Below the pieces are notes generated by a model, which worked only from the letters and a program-made list of their open reading frames with translations, made no database searches and had not been told where the DNA came from. 64,000 bases of DNA from Desulfovibrio cuneatus DSM 11391 (GTDB lineage Bacteria > Desulfobacterota > Desulfovibrionia > Desulfovibrionales > Desulfovibrionaceae), in assembly GCF_000430005.1 (NCBI RefSeq), contig NZ_KE387018.1, positions 85,479 to 149,478 of the forward strand. The letters are read 5' to 3'. Made by a program: the position numbers and the translations under genes. Every line of letters starts with the position of its first letter. The first letter of the stretch is position 1. Shown here piece by piece: positions 7,638 through 16,900 of the stretch.

Positions 7638-9206
7638 ATGGCTACTTCTCCCAATATTCTCTTTATTATGGCAGACCAACTGACTGGTGCAGCCATGCCC
7701 ATGAATGGACGAACGGTAGTTAAAACCCCTCATTTAACGGCTTTGGCCAATGAAGGGGTTAACTTCAGTAAAGCTTATTGTAACAACCCTATTTGCGCTC
7801 CATCCAGAGCTTCAATGCTTACCGGGCTACTTGCTTCACGCATTGGAGCATATGACAACGGCGCTTCTTTTTCCTCAGAAGTACCAACCCTTGCCCATTA
7901 CCTGAGCGCCATGGGCTATTCAACGACCTTGTCGGGAAAAATGCATTTTGTTGGTCCAGACCAACTGCATGGTTATGAAGAACGGCTTACTACCGACATT
8001 TACCCTTCAGACTACGGCTGGACAGCCGACTGGACAGTGGAAGGCCACCCCTACGCGCCTTCTGTTATGTCATTGCGGGGGGTTGTGGAAGCAGGCGTAT
8101 GCGCCCGTTCCATGCAGGTTGACCACGACGAAGAAGTAACAGCCACGGTTGTGCAAAAGATATATGACCTTGCCCGTGTGGAAGAGAAAAAGCCTTTTTT
8201 CCTCACCGCCAGCCTTACCCACCCGCACAACCCTTACACGGTTCCGCAAGAATTTTACGACATGTACACAGACGAAGAAATAGACATGCCCACAGTTGGC
8301 CCCATTCCACTGGAAAAAATGGACCCGTGGAGCAAGCGCTTCCATTCTCTTATTCGGGCAGACGAGCATGACGTTTCCCCGGAAAATGTGCGCAAGGCAA
8401 GGCGCTCCTACTATGCCACTGTGAGCTATATTGATAACTGTGTGGGAAGAATGTTTACTGCCTTGAAAAAGTCTGGCCTTGATGAAAATACCATCATCAT
8501 TTTCACTTCCGACCATGGCGACATGCTGGGGGAACGCGGGTTGTGGTATAAATTTAACCCGTTTGAATGGTCTATTCGTATACCTATGATTATTCGAACA
8601 CCAGACTGCCGCAAGGGGAGCGCCGTTACCACTCCCGTTTCCCTGCTAGACCTTACCCCTACCTTATTGGGATATGCAGAATCTAAAACTATCCCTACGC
8701 ATATGGAGCAATTTGAAGGGAAAAGCTTACGCCCCCTGCTTACAGGCAAAGGTTCATTGCACCGCGAATGTGTACCTATTGAGTTTACGGCTGAAGGGGT
8801 ATGCGCGCCTGCACTCATCCTTGTGGGAGAAGAATACAAATATATTTACTGTGAAACTGACCCGCCCATGATGTTCAATTTGGCAAAGGACCCCCATGAG
8901 CTTAACAACCTTGCAGGAAAAAAGGAATATGAAGCCATAGAGAACAACGTCCTGAAACAACTGCATAATTTGTGGGACCCGAAGCGCTTGCGGGAAGACA
9001 TACTTACAAGCCAGGCCAGGCGGTTATTTCTACAGCGCCAGGTGCTGCAAGACAGTAACCAGCCGGAGTGGGACTACCAGGTGCGCAAAGATGCTACCCA
9101 ACAGTATGTGCGCAGCAGGAAAGACCCAAGCACTGCCATGAGTAAAAGCAGGGCCAGGCTGCCATATGTTCCCCCCACACCGCCAGACAACCCACGCAAC
9201 GATTAA
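7638..9206 (+). CDS. betC: Cysteine-type sulfatase, choline-sulfatase-like
   Basis: A 522-residue alkaline-phosphatase-superfamily sulfatase that hydrolyses an organic sulfate ester. Seen: metal-binding D13 in FIMADQLTG; the formylglycine motif C53-A-P-S-R with following SMLTG; KMHFVGPDQLHGYEERLTTD; THPHNPY; and FTSDHGDMLGERGLWYK near residue 295. The KMH..GPDQLHG.EERLTTDIYP block, EYKYIYC and the C-terminal WDYQ...YVRS tail recall BetC choline sulfatases as I remember them; the substrate call is weaker than the family call. There is no signal peptide, so it acts in the cytoplasm on an imported substrate. Cys53 must be converted to formylglycine, and a matching maturase is encoded at 12533. 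Confidence 0.85.
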   Translation: MATSPNILFIMADQLTGAAMPMNGRTVVKTPHLTALANEGVNFSKAYCNNPICAPSRASMLTGLLASRIGAYDNGASFSSEVPTLAHYLSAMGYSTTLSGKMHFVGPDQLHGYEERLTTDIYPSDYGWTADWTVEGHPYAPSVMSLRGVVEAGVCARSMQVDHDEEVTATVVQKIYDLARVEEKKPFFLTASLTHPHNPYTVPQEFYDMYTDEEIDMPTVGPIPLEKMDPWSKRFHSLIRADEHDVSPENVRKARRSYYATVSYIDNCVGRMFTALKKSGLDENTIIIFTSDHGDMLGERGLWYKFNPFEWSIRIPMIIRTPDCRKGSAVTTPVSLLDLTPTLLGYAESKTIPTHMEQFEGKSLRPLLTGKGSLHRECVPIEFTAEGVCAPALILVGEEYKYIYCETDPPMMFNLAKDPHELNNLAGKKEYEAIENNVLKQLHNLWDPKRLREDILTSQARRLFLQRQVLQDSNQPEWDYQVRKDATQQYVRSRKDPSTAMSKSRARLPYVPPTPPDNPRND

Positions 9207-9212
9207 TGAGCG

Positions 9213-9255
9213 TTTCTGTGTGCCTGCCTGATACCAATGGGCAGGCACACAGAAA
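9213..9255 (+). promoter_or_regulatory. Stem-loop between sulfatase and tctB
   Basis: A perfect 16-nt inverted repeat (9213-9228 and 9240-9255; arm TTTCTGTGTGCCTGCC) around an 11-nt loop, directly after the sulfatase stop. No T-run follows on the plus strand, so it is not a canonical terminator. It may stabilise the tctC-sulfatase mRNA or cause partial termination ahead of the membrane genes. Confidence 0.65.
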
Positions 9256-9316
9256 AAACAAACGCAACATCCCAACACATGGTTTACCCCGCACACTGTA
9301 TATACAGGAGGGTATA

Positions 9317-9826
9317 ATGAAAGCTCTTTTTCAAGCCGACGTATTGTGGAGTGTTCTTTTACTTCTTTTGGCAGCAATAGGACTTACTTTTCTTGTGCCA
9401 AACTACATAGCTGTTCCAACAAAACTCAACAACCCCTTCCTCTCCCCCAGGTTCTGGCCAACGCTCATTTTCTATTTAATCGGCATATTAGGGTTTTGTA
9501 TGTTCTGTAAAGCCCTGTTTGCTACCTATGCAAACAAGGGTGTTCTTGCCACTGCCCAAGCACATAGCAAAAAAGTACCGGAAGAAAACACCCGTCGCAC
9601 CCTCTCTGTTTTGGCGTGCATTGGGTGTATGACAGTGGGCATAGCCCTCATCAAGCCACTGGGTATGCCGCTGGCTATTACCTTATGCGTATTGGGCTTA
9701 CTCTTGCTCGCCCGTAAAAAAACATCCATTGTTGGTGTTCTGTGCCTTCTTGCCTTGCCCACCATGCTGTATTTATTCTTTTTTCATGTTGCCGATGTCT
9801 CCATTCCCCTTGGTTTTTTTGAGTAA
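9317..9826 (+). CDS. tctB: Tripartite tricarboxylate transporter small membrane subunit TctB
   Basis: A 169-residue four-helix protein of the TctB family, partner of TctA in the inner membrane. The start is the ATG at 9317 behind AGGAGGG. Seen: helix 1 VLWSVLLLLLAAIGLTFLVP, then FLSPRFWPTLIFYLIGILGF, the usual P-R-x-P/W-P region of TctB, and two more hydrophobic segments near the C-terminus ending HVADVSIPLGFFE. It is followed by tctA after 11 nt in the standard B-A order. Confidence 0.92.
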   Translation: MKALFQADVLWSVLLLLLAAIGLTFLVPNYIAVPTKLNNPFLSPRFWPTLIFYLIGILGFCMFCKALFATYANKGVLATAQAHSKKVPEENTRRTLSVLACIGCMTVGIALIKPLGMPLAITLCVLGLLLLARKKTSIVGVLCLLALPTMLYLFFFHVADVSIPLGFFE

Positions 9827-9837
9827 CCGGAGGATAT

Positions 9838-11322
9838 ATGTTGGATGCACTCGTTTCAGCTTACGGTTTATTGATGAGTTTCAGCAATTTCGTTGCACTT
9901 TTCGTGGGGGTAATTATCGGGCTGGTTGTTGGGGCCATACCTGGCATGACAGTCGTTATGGCTGTTGCTCTTGCGCTGCCCTTCACCTTTGGCATGCCAC
10001 CCTTAACCAGCCTTTTACTCCTTATTGGCATTTATAAAGGGGGCATATATGGCGGCTCCATTACAGCCATTACCATAAAAACCCCGGGCACTGCTGCCGC
10101 TGCCTGTACAATTCTTGACGGCTATGCACTTACCCAAAAAGGCCAGGCCCGCAAGGCTTTGGATATGGCACTGTATGCTTCCATTGCAGCAGATATCATT
10201 TCCAACCTTTCACTTATTTTGTTTACGGGCATGCTTGCTTCTTTGGCCCTTGATTTTGGCCCCCCTGAATATTTTACGCTGGGTATTTTTGCCCTCACTA
10301 TTATTGCCGGGGTTTCCGGTGCCCGCTTGCTTAATGGCATAAGCGCCGCCGCCCTTGGCCTTTTATTTGCCACCATTGGCCTGGACTTGCTGTACGGCCA
10401 GGCCCGCCTCACTTTTGGCAACCATGAGCTTTTTAGCGGTGTGAGCTTTATTCCCCTGCTTATAGGGTTATTTGCCATGCCTGAAATAATTGGTTACTAT
10501 TTCGAATCAACCGCCCAGCGCATACACAGCGCAACCCCCCAAAGCCAGGGGGAGCCGTTGCGCTTCAAGGAATTCATCACACATTGGCGCACTATTTTGC
10601 GTGGCTCAATTATTGGTGTTATTCTTGGGGCCATTCCTGGCCTTGGGGCCACACCCGCTTCGTTTCTCTCTTACAGCGAAGCCAGGCGCAAATCTTCCCA
10701 CCCCGAACGCTTTGGCACCGGGGAGCTAGATGGAGTAGCGGCGGCTGAATCAGGAAACAACGGGGTTGCAGGTTCCACACTCATTCCCCTTCTTTCCCTG
10801 GGCATTCCGGGCGATGTAGTTACCGCCATCTTGCTTGGTGCGTTCATGATACATGACCTCAAGCCTGGGCCAATGCTGTTTCAAGAGCATTTAGATATTG
10901 TTTACGCCCTTTTCATAGGCATCATGCTTTCATCGCCTTTTTTGTTTATCTGCGGTAAAGTGGCAATACGTTTATTCAGCAAGGTAACGGAAGTACCCCG
11001 CCATGTGTTGTTTCCGTGTGTTTTTGCTTTTTGCTTGTATGGCACATACGCAGTAAACAGTTCTTTGTTTGATGTGGGCATTATGCTGGGTATGGGTGTT
11101 CTTGGCTACATTATGCATTTATGTGCAGTGCCTGCGGCTCCTTTTGTTATCGCCTACATTCTGGGCCCGATGATAGAAGACAGCTTCCGGCAAGCGTTAA
11201 TCACCTCCGGCAATGATGTAAGCATATTTTTCTCAAGCCCTATAACCATTGTCTTTTGGCTGTTTACCCTTGCAAGTATTGTATTTGCCTGGAGGCAGTC
11301 CAAAGCGCTTCAAGGAATATGA
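9838..11322 (+). CDS. tctA: Tripartite tricarboxylate transporter large permease TctA
   Basis: A 494-residue permease of the TctA family with about 12 membrane segments. Seen: the repeated motif of the family at residues 36-42 (GAIPGMT) and again near residue 262 (GAIPGLGAT); YKGGIYGGSITAI; and GVAAAESGNNGVAGSTLIPLL with LGIPGD, all hallmarks. The length is typical. The stop overlaps the start of the next gene (ATGA at 11319-11322), so the regulator downstream is translationally coupled to the transporter. A ribosome-binding site (GGAGG) lies before the ATG. Confidence 0.96.
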   Translation: MLDALVSAYGLLMSFSNFVALFVGVIIGLVVGAIPGMTVVMAVALALPFTFGMPPLTSLLLLIGIYKGGIYGGSITAITIKTPGTAAAACTILDGYALTQKGQARKALDMALYASIAADIISNLSLILFTGMLASLALDFGPPEYFTLGIFALTIIAGVSGARLLNGISAAALGLLFATIGLDLLYGQARLTFGNHELFSGVSFIPLLIGLFAMPEIIGYYFESTAQRIHSATPQSQGEPLRFKEFITHWRTILRGSIIGVILGAIPGLGATPASFLSYSEARRKSSHPERFGTGELDGVAAAESGNNGVAGSTLIPLLSLGIPGDVVTAILLGAFMIHDLKPGPMLFQEHLDIVYALFIGIMLSSPFLFICGKVAIRLFSKVTEVPRHVLFPCVFAFCLYGTYAVNSSLFDVGIMLGMGVLGYIMHLCAVPAAPFVIAYILGPMIEDSFRQALITSGNDVSIFFSSPITIVFWLFTLASIVFAWRQSKALQGI

Positions 11323-12533
11323 GCAATATTACTAGGTTAACTTCTGGTTCGCAGAAAGAGCTACGCCGTGTGAATCGCAATAGGGTTTTTCGCACACTTT
11401 TTTCTGCGAGCCAGGCCATTACGCGGCAGGAAATTTGCCAAAGCACAGGGCTAAATCTGCCCCTTGTTTCCCGCATTATTACTGAACTGCTGGGAGCAGA
11501 CCTATTGGAAGAAGTAATTTCTTCCTCTACCCTTGAACGCCGGGGAAGGCGCTGCACAGCGCTGCAAATTCATGCAGAAGGGGCCTATGTTATTTCCGTT
11601 GCCATTACTGCGTATTCACAAGAAATTCTTGTTGGCAACATGAAGGGGCATATACTCTACAACAAAACCCTTCCGGGTATTTTTGCCCTTCCCCCCCAGG
11701 AACTTATCACCTTTTTGGCAGATTCCATAGAAGACGCCCTTCAAGCCACGCGCATTCCTCGGGAACGGGTACTGGGAGGTTCCATGGCCTTGCCAAGGCA
11801 AATGTTGCTCCCCGGCAGCAGCGCTTCCAGCCTTTCCTTTTTGGGTTCCGCATTACGTGAAAAGTTGGAACAAAAGCTCTCTATCCCGCTTGTTTCCATA
11901 CGCCTTGCGGAGGTTTTGAACCTTGCGGAGGTAACATGGGGGGCTTCGCGTGGGTATAAAAACGTAGTATGTGTGCACCTTACAAGCCTTGTAGGGGCAA
12001 GCCTGCTACATGCCGGGGCATTATTGCCCCCCCCTGATACAATAGGCAATATTAGCTGCCTGCCGATTGCCCGTGCAGGCAAGAGCATGGACCTGTTACC
12101 TCGTATTGAAAATATGGCTTCAGGCATGAGTATTTTGCAACGGCTGGGTTTTCTTTCCCCTGATTCGCAACTTTCAAACTACAGCATTGAAGACACTCTC
12201 AACCTTGCTCTTGTACATAGCAGAAGCCTTACTGGCGATAGTGCCACCATAGCAGCGTTTTCCGATGCTGGAGAATGGATGGGGCATGCGCTGGAAACAC
12301 TATACCATGCATACCAGCCTGAAATTTTTATTCTCTCTGGATCGTTAATAGAAAACCCCTACTATTTGAAAGCCTTGGAAGCAGCGTGGGAAGGCCTGTA
12401 TCCTTCTGGCACACCTGCTGCACTGCGCCTTGGTACTATGTCTATCGGTTCTGCGGCTATCCTTACCGCGTTAGAAATGTTTACCGCTATGCCAACGCTA
12501 GACCTTGAACCATTGCTCGGGGGAGCCGCATAA
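11319..12533 (+). CDS. ROK-family transcriptional regulator
   Basis: A 404-residue ROK-family protein (NagC/XylR type): an N-terminal winged helix-turn-helix (residues about 15-75, with FSASQAITRQEICQSTGLNL and LVSRIITELL) followed by an ATPase-fold sensor domain. The sensor part shows RVLGGSMALPRQM and VTWGASRGYKNVVCVHL, but the usual ExGH and CxCGxxGC zinc motif of sugar-responsive ROK proteins is not seen, so its effector may not be a sugar. The ATG overlaps the tctA stop, and its TAA overlaps the maturase start (TAATG). It probably regulates the sulfatase/TTT operon in which it lies. Confidence 0.85.
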   Translation: MSNITRLTSGSQKELRRVNRNRVFRTLFSASQAITRQEICQSTGLNLPLVSRIITELLGADLLEEVISSSTLERRGRRCTALQIHAEGAYVISVAITAYSQEILVGNMKGHILYNKTLPGIFALPPQELITFLADSIEDALQATRIPRERVLGGSMALPRQMLLPGSSASSLSFLGSALREKLEQKLSIPLVSIRLAEVLNLAEVTWGASRGYKNVVCVHLTSLVGASLLHAGALLPPPDTIGNISCLPIARAGKSMDLLPRIENMASGMSILQRLGFLSPDSQLSNYSIEDTLNLALVHSRSLTGDSATIAAFSDAGEWMGHALETLYHAYQPEIFILSGSLIENPYYLKALEAAWEGLYPSGTPAALRLGTMSIGSAAILTALEMFTAMPTLDLEPLLGGAA

Positions 12534-13693
12534 TGCTGCGTAATTCTTTCCCCCTGTTAATCAAGCCTGCTTCATTCTCCTGTAATTTGCAGTGTAAACA
12601 CTGTTTTTACAGCCTGAAAACCCACGGTAATGGAAGCCAAAAACAGCTTCATATGTCGGGTAAAACACTACACAGGCTTATAAAAATGTACCTTGCACTC
12701 CCCCTGGAGCGGCACGTGTTCATTTGGCAGGGGGGGGAACCCACCCTCATGGGACTGCAATTTTTTACACACGCTGTGCAGTATCAAAAGCAGTACGCCA
12801 CAAAGGCGCATACCATTGAAAATTGCCTGCAAACCAACGGCACACTCATTACCAAAGATTTTTCAAAGTTCCTGGCAAGAAACCATTTTTTAGTGGGGGT
12901 AAGCATAGACGGCCCAAAACATTTACATGACTTTTACCGTACCTACCCAACAGATAAAGGGAGCTACCAAAAGGTAATGGACAATTTGGGGCTTATGCAA
13001 AAAGACGGCGTAAATGTTAACGCATTAACGTTGCTTACTGCAAATAATGTGCAACATGCCGCAGACATATTCCACCACCTCACAACCAAACATATTCTGC
13101 ACCATCAGTATATTCCTTGTGTGGAATTCCAGCCGGACGGTAGCCCTGCCCCATGGGCAGTAGACCCATTGGAATGGGGGAAAGCGCTATGCAGCTTGTT
13201 TGACCTGTGGCTTGAAGCGCGAGGGCGTGTTTCTGTACGGTATTTTGATGCCCTGCTCTATACCCTTATGAGCGGCAGGCCTGGCATATGCCACATGGAC
13301 AACCGGTGTGGGCAATATGCTGTGGTAGAATACGATGGCAGCATTTATCCCTGTGATTTTTTTGTTTCTCCCCAATGGAAGCTAGGCAATATTCATGAAA
13401 CATCCTGGCAAGAAATATGGCAACACCCCTTGTATACTGCATTTGGTCAGGGCAAAAAAACAAATTCAGAAAAATGTTCGTCTTGCCAATGGGTTGGCTT
13501 ATGTGCTGGCGACTGCCAAAAACACCGGATAGGGGCATACAGCACTGCGCACTCCCAGCACTCATGGCTTTGCAATGGTTACCGTTTATTCTTTGAGTAT
13601 GCTGTTCCCATTTTACGAAGGCTGGCAGGCCCAACACGCCTACCTGAAGCGGCCCTACCCGAAGTTCCTGAAGGAAATGTCAACGCTGGGTAG
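12533..13693 (+). CDS. Anaerobic sulfatase-maturating enzyme (radical SAM, SPASM)
   Basis: A 386-residue radical SAM enzyme of the anSME family. It converts the Cys or Ser of the sulfatase CxPSR motif to formylglycine without oxygen. Seen: PASFSCNLQCKHCFY near residue 12 with the C-x3-C-x2-C cluster motif (C17, C21, C24); FIWQGGEPTLMG (GGE motif); SIDGPKHLHD; and a C-terminal SPASM-like cysteine set including CHMDNRCGQ, IYPCDFF and CSSCQWVGLCAGDCQKHR for two auxiliary clusters. It starts one base before the end of the ROK gene. Its partner is almost certainly the sulfatase at 7638. Confidence 0.93.
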   Translation: MLRNSFPLLIKPASFSCNLQCKHCFYSLKTHGNGSQKQLHMSGKTLHRLIKMYLALPLERHVFIWQGGEPTLMGLQFFTHAVQYQKQYATKAHTIENCLQTNGTLITKDFSKFLARNHFLVGVSIDGPKHLHDFYRTYPTDKGSYQKVMDNLGLMQKDGVNVNALTLLTANNVQHAADIFHHLTTKHILHHQYIPCVEFQPDGSPAPWAVDPLEWGKALCSLFDLWLEARGRVSVRYFDALLYTLMSGRPGICHMDNRCGQYAVVEYDGSIYPCDFFVSPQWKLGNIHETSWQEIWQHPLYTAFGQGKKTNSEKCSSCQWVGLCAGDCQKHRIGAYSTAHSQHSWLCNGYRLFFEYAVPILRRLAGPTRLPEAALPEVPEGNVNAG

Positions 13694-13773
13694 AAAATAT
13701 TGGCCTACAAGAATCATCAGGATATCGGCGAATATCAACAGAGTGTAAAAATGGTGGAAAAAGCTGGAAGGCA

Positions 13774-13810
13774 CCCCTGTTGCCAGCCATGCAGGCAACA
13801 GGGGCATTTT
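13774..13810 (+). terminator. Rho-independent terminator after the sulfatase operon
   Basis: An 11-nt GC-rich stem (arms CCCCTGTTGCC at 13774-13784 and GGCAACAGGGG at 13794-13804) with a 9-nt loop, followed by CATTTTAT. It ends the plus-strand tctC-maturase unit. It may also serve the convergent glucan synthase gene, though the minus-strand side has a poorer T-run. Confidence 0.75.
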
Positions 13811-13901
13811 ATTTGCCCCAAAAACCATGCCGGAACACACAAAGGCAATGGCTGCAAACATGGCTGTTTTACGGATAATACTGTACCTGTCAGAATATCA
13901 C

Positions 13902-16900
13902 TTATGAAAGAACTATCTCCACCGTATGCTCCTGCTTGTCATTACCCATGGTAATTATGGGAACTTTCTGCCCTACTCCGTCCAGCGTAACATGCACGGT
14001 GCCTGTTTTTTCAGGCCGTTGTGTCACCGTAATATGGTACATTGTTTCCTGGTGCCTGTAGTGTGCGCTAAAACCACTCCAATGGGCTGGCAGGCAGGGG
14101 TTGCATAGCAACTGGTTGCCTTCGCGCGTAAGCCCCAACAGCGACTCTGTCATCAAGCGGTATGTCCAGGCGGCTGCCCCTGTGTACCATGTCCAGCCGC
14201 CACGCCCAACATGCAATGGGGCCGCGTACACGTCCGCCGCCATGACATAGGGTTCCACTTTATACACTGCCACTTCTTCTGGTGTTCTGCCGTGGTTAAC
14301 CGGATTGATTATGTGCAGCACTTCCCATGCCCGCTCCGCATCGCCTAGTTGTGCAAACGCCATGGCCGCCCATACGGCGGCATGGGTATACTGGCCGCCA
14401 TTTTCCCGTACGCCGGGTACATAGCCCTTAATATAGCCAGGATTCATAGCTGAAGAATCGAACGGTGGCTCAAAAAGCTGCACAAGCCTGTGCTTTCGGT
14501 CAATCAGGTGTTTATCCAGCGAATCCATGGCCTTGCGGGCTTGTTCCATATCCCCAGCCCCGGAAAGCACAGACCAGCTCTGCGCAATGGAATCTATGCG
14601 ACATTCAGGGTTCAGGAAAGAGCCAAGGGGTGAACCATCGTCAAAATAGGCGCGGCGGTACCAATCGCCCCCACACTCACCGTCCCAGGCATGCAGGGCG
14701 ATATTACGCCGCAACGTAGTGGCTTCTTCCAGGCAAAGCGCTGCAAAGGGTGCATCGCCCCGCTTGGCAGCAACGCTGCTAAAGGCAGTAAGCACCGTAT
14801 GCAGGAAAAAAGCCAGCCACACACTTTCTCCCTGGCCATTCCTGCCCACCAGGTCCATACCGTCGTTCCAGTCTCCAGAACCCATAAGCGGTAAACCGTG
14901 CACCCCGAAGGTAAGGCCGTTGTTTATGGCCCTGGTACAATGCTCATACAGGCTGGCGGATTGCTCGGAGCGCCCTGGCAGGTCATAGTAGGATTCTTCA
15001 TCCGCCTTTAAAAGACGCCCATCAATAAAGTAGACGGGTTCATCCAGCACTCCGGTATCCCCCGTGGACACTACATAACGGCAAACCGCCAGCGGCAGCC
15101 AAAGGGAGTCGTCCGAACAATGGGTACGCACCCCCCGGTCTAAGGGAGGGTGCCACCAGTGCTGCACGTCGCCCTTGGGGAATTGATGGGCTGCGCACAA
15201 AAGCAGGTGTTCGCGTACAAGATCAGGCCGGGCATGAATAAGGGCCATGGCGTCCTGCAACTGGTCGCGAAAACCAATTGCTCCGCCGGATTGGTAGGTT
15301 GCACTGCGTCCCCAAAAGCGGCACGCCAAGGTTTGATATACCAGCCAGCCATTGGCCAGCAGGTTGAAGGCCTGGTCTGGCGTTTTCACCTGAAGAGCAC
15401 CCAAAGTATATGTCCAATGTTCCCCTACCTTGTTCAGGGCGGTGTGTGCGGCTTCTGCCCCTGCGTACCGGTGAAGCAGGGCTCTGGCGTCTTCCAGGTT
15501 TTTCCCCACGCCCAATGTAAAGACAACGTCCTTTTCTTCACCATTTCCCAGGAAGAACACCACCTGAATAGCGGCACAGGGGTCCATTGCGGCCCCCACT
15601 CTACCAGAAAGTTTTGCGCGGGACATGGCAGCCGGAGCGCCCAGGGTGCCGTTGCGTCCAATAAATTCCGTCCGGTCGCCGGAAACACTCGCTATAGGAG
15701 AATCCACTCCAAAAAATGCCGTGCGGTTGGGGAATTCAGTATTATAAGGATTGTGGGCCAATATCGAACGTGTATCCGGGGCTATTTCTGTAACCACATG
15801 CATGCAATAACGTGCGCGCAAGTCGCCAAGCACCCATTCCGCATAGCCCGTGGCGGAAAGTTTGCGGGCCCGCCCTGAAACGTTGCGTATTTTTAATGAA
15901 GAAAACTTCACCGCTCCATCCAGGGCCACATAGATACGCAATTCAGAATAAATGCCGTCTTCCGTATGCTCAAAAACACTGTACCCAAAACCGTGCCGGG
16001 TTACATAGGGGCTTTTTCCTGGGCACGGCGCGGGCGTAGGCGACCAGTAGTGCCCGCTGCCTTCATCGCGCAGGTAAAAAGCTTCCCCCCGCCCATCGGT
16101 TACGGAATCATTACCCCAGGGAGTAAGGCGGAATTCATGGGCGTTTTCGCTCCATGTGTAGGCCGGGCCGCTTTCCGAAACAACTGAGCCAAAATGCGGG
16201 TTGGCCAGCACATTCACCCAAGGTGCCGGGGGCAACTGCCCCGGTGCGTTATTTGCTCCCACGGCTGTGGTAATAACATACTCCCTTCCATCCTGGGTAA
16301 AACCCCCCAGCCCGTTGTAAAACAACAGGTCAGGGCGGGCTTCTGGACGCGCTGGGGGAAATACTGCAACAGGCTTTTCCACAATAGTTAAGGCGGGAAT
16401 AAGGGGCTTTTTAACCTGGTAACCTGTAATTTGTTCAGACAATGTCCCCATGGCGTCGCTTAGTATAACCCTGGCAACGGTCTGAAAAAGAATGCGGTCT
16501 TCGTCCACTATCCTATCCGCAGCTCGCACAAAAATCCCCCCTGGCCTGTCTATCAGGTTCGCGCCGTTTCCTGCGGTAATAAGCCCCATAATCTGGTCAT
16601 GCAGCAACTGCCGGTACCCGACCTGGTCTTCATTCCATATCACCAAGTCTACCACCAGGCCTTTGAGCCGCCAGTATTCATGGGCTTGCAGGAGTTGGCG
16701 CACAAGGTCAATATTCTCGAGGTCTTCAATTTTCACAAGTACTATGGGTAAATCACCGGAAATGGCATACCCCCACAGGCCTGATTGCCCCCGCCTGTTT
16801 TTGATAAGTACACTTTCAGGCGCCCGAAGTGAGGCGTTAGCATAGATGATAGAACTTGCCAGACGGTTGTATAAATGGGCGTCGGCTTCCGATGCCCCCA

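Noticed and set aside
13655..13861. 68-codon minus-strand frame with two hydrophobic segments after ndvB
   Set aside because: It overlaps the end of the maturase gene and runs straight through the terminator hairpin. There is no ribosome-binding site.
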